This document shows, piece after piece, positions 5,976 to 6,030 of a stretch of 6,030 nucleotides of DNA. Positions within the stretch are counted from its first letter, which is position 1. Each line of letters starts with the position of its first letter. The stretch is from JBDKTH01 sp964558295. GTDB lineage: Bacteria > Planctomycetota > Planctomycetia > Pirellulales > Thermoguttaceae. The stretch covers positions 1 to 6,030 of the forward strand of contig CAZLDQ010000286.1 of NCBI GenBank assembly GCA_964558295.1, written 5' to 3'. The notes under the pieces were generated by a model. It was not told the DNA's origin. It worked only from the letters and a program-made list of their open reading frames with translations, and ran no database searches. Made by a program: the position numbers and the translations under genes.

Positions 5976-6030
5976 CTAGCAGCCCGTTGAACAAGTCACT
6001 TTCGGCCAGCTGAGTTGTCCAAGGGGCAAG
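5976..6030 (-). repeat. 55-bp inverted repeat, right copy (may continue past the window)
   Basis: Exact reverse complement of 54-108. Identity stops at the inner edge after CTAG and reaches the last base of the window, so the outer end is not defined. It begins 198 bp upstream of the ATG at 5778. No transposase or recombinase gene is seen in the window. Confidence 0.85.

Overview
The window looks like planctomycete DNA (Pirellulales-like). The basis is the LEPR-XLL motif (L-E-P-R-E-M-L) near the N-terminus of a large, Gly/Ser/Thr-rich, repeat-built protein, together with GC-rich sequence and a YD-repeat (RHS-type) C-terminal half. These traits are typical of the giant surface proteins of that phylum. 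The assignment rests on motif recognition only.

All credible coding sequence is on the minus strand and belongs to one reading frame, running from an ATG at 5778 (with a good ribosome binding site) down to a TGA at 94-96. Two in-frame stops cut this frame of about 1,894 codons: TAG at 4453-4455 and TAA at 3058-3060. No frameshift is seen anywhere in it. In order, the frame encodes: the LEPR-XLL N-terminus (5778 to about 5685); a W/NW beta-strand entry segment (to about 5431); three long beta-strand repeats A, B and C (5430 to about 3427); a fibronectin type III-like domain (about 3381-3115); the TAA; an Ala-rich linker; an RHS-type N-terminal shell; and YD repeats (about 1563-109). The TAG lies where repeat A has a Trp codon, so one transition (TGG to TAG) explains it. 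I read the locus as one giant secreted or surface protein gene that was recently inactivated or split, while noting that readthrough or split products cannot be excluded.

The gene is bracketed by a perfect 55-bp inverted repeat at 54-108 and 5976-6030. The left copy supplies the last four residues (LAAR) and the terminal TGA, so the YD-repeat region ends abruptly with no RHS core. The right copy begins 198 bp upstream of the ATG and runs to the last base of the window, so its real length is unknown. The repeats may be ends of a mobile or dispersed element, or sites for inversion of the whole 5.9-kb gene. Because the right copy coincides with the sequence edge, an assembly effect must also be considered.

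Positions 1-53 are pyrimidine-rich on the plus strand, with no gene or clear terminator seen. The upstream region 5779-5975 carries the ribosome binding site but no convincing promoter. No RNA genes, CRISPR arrays or complete insertion sequences were found.
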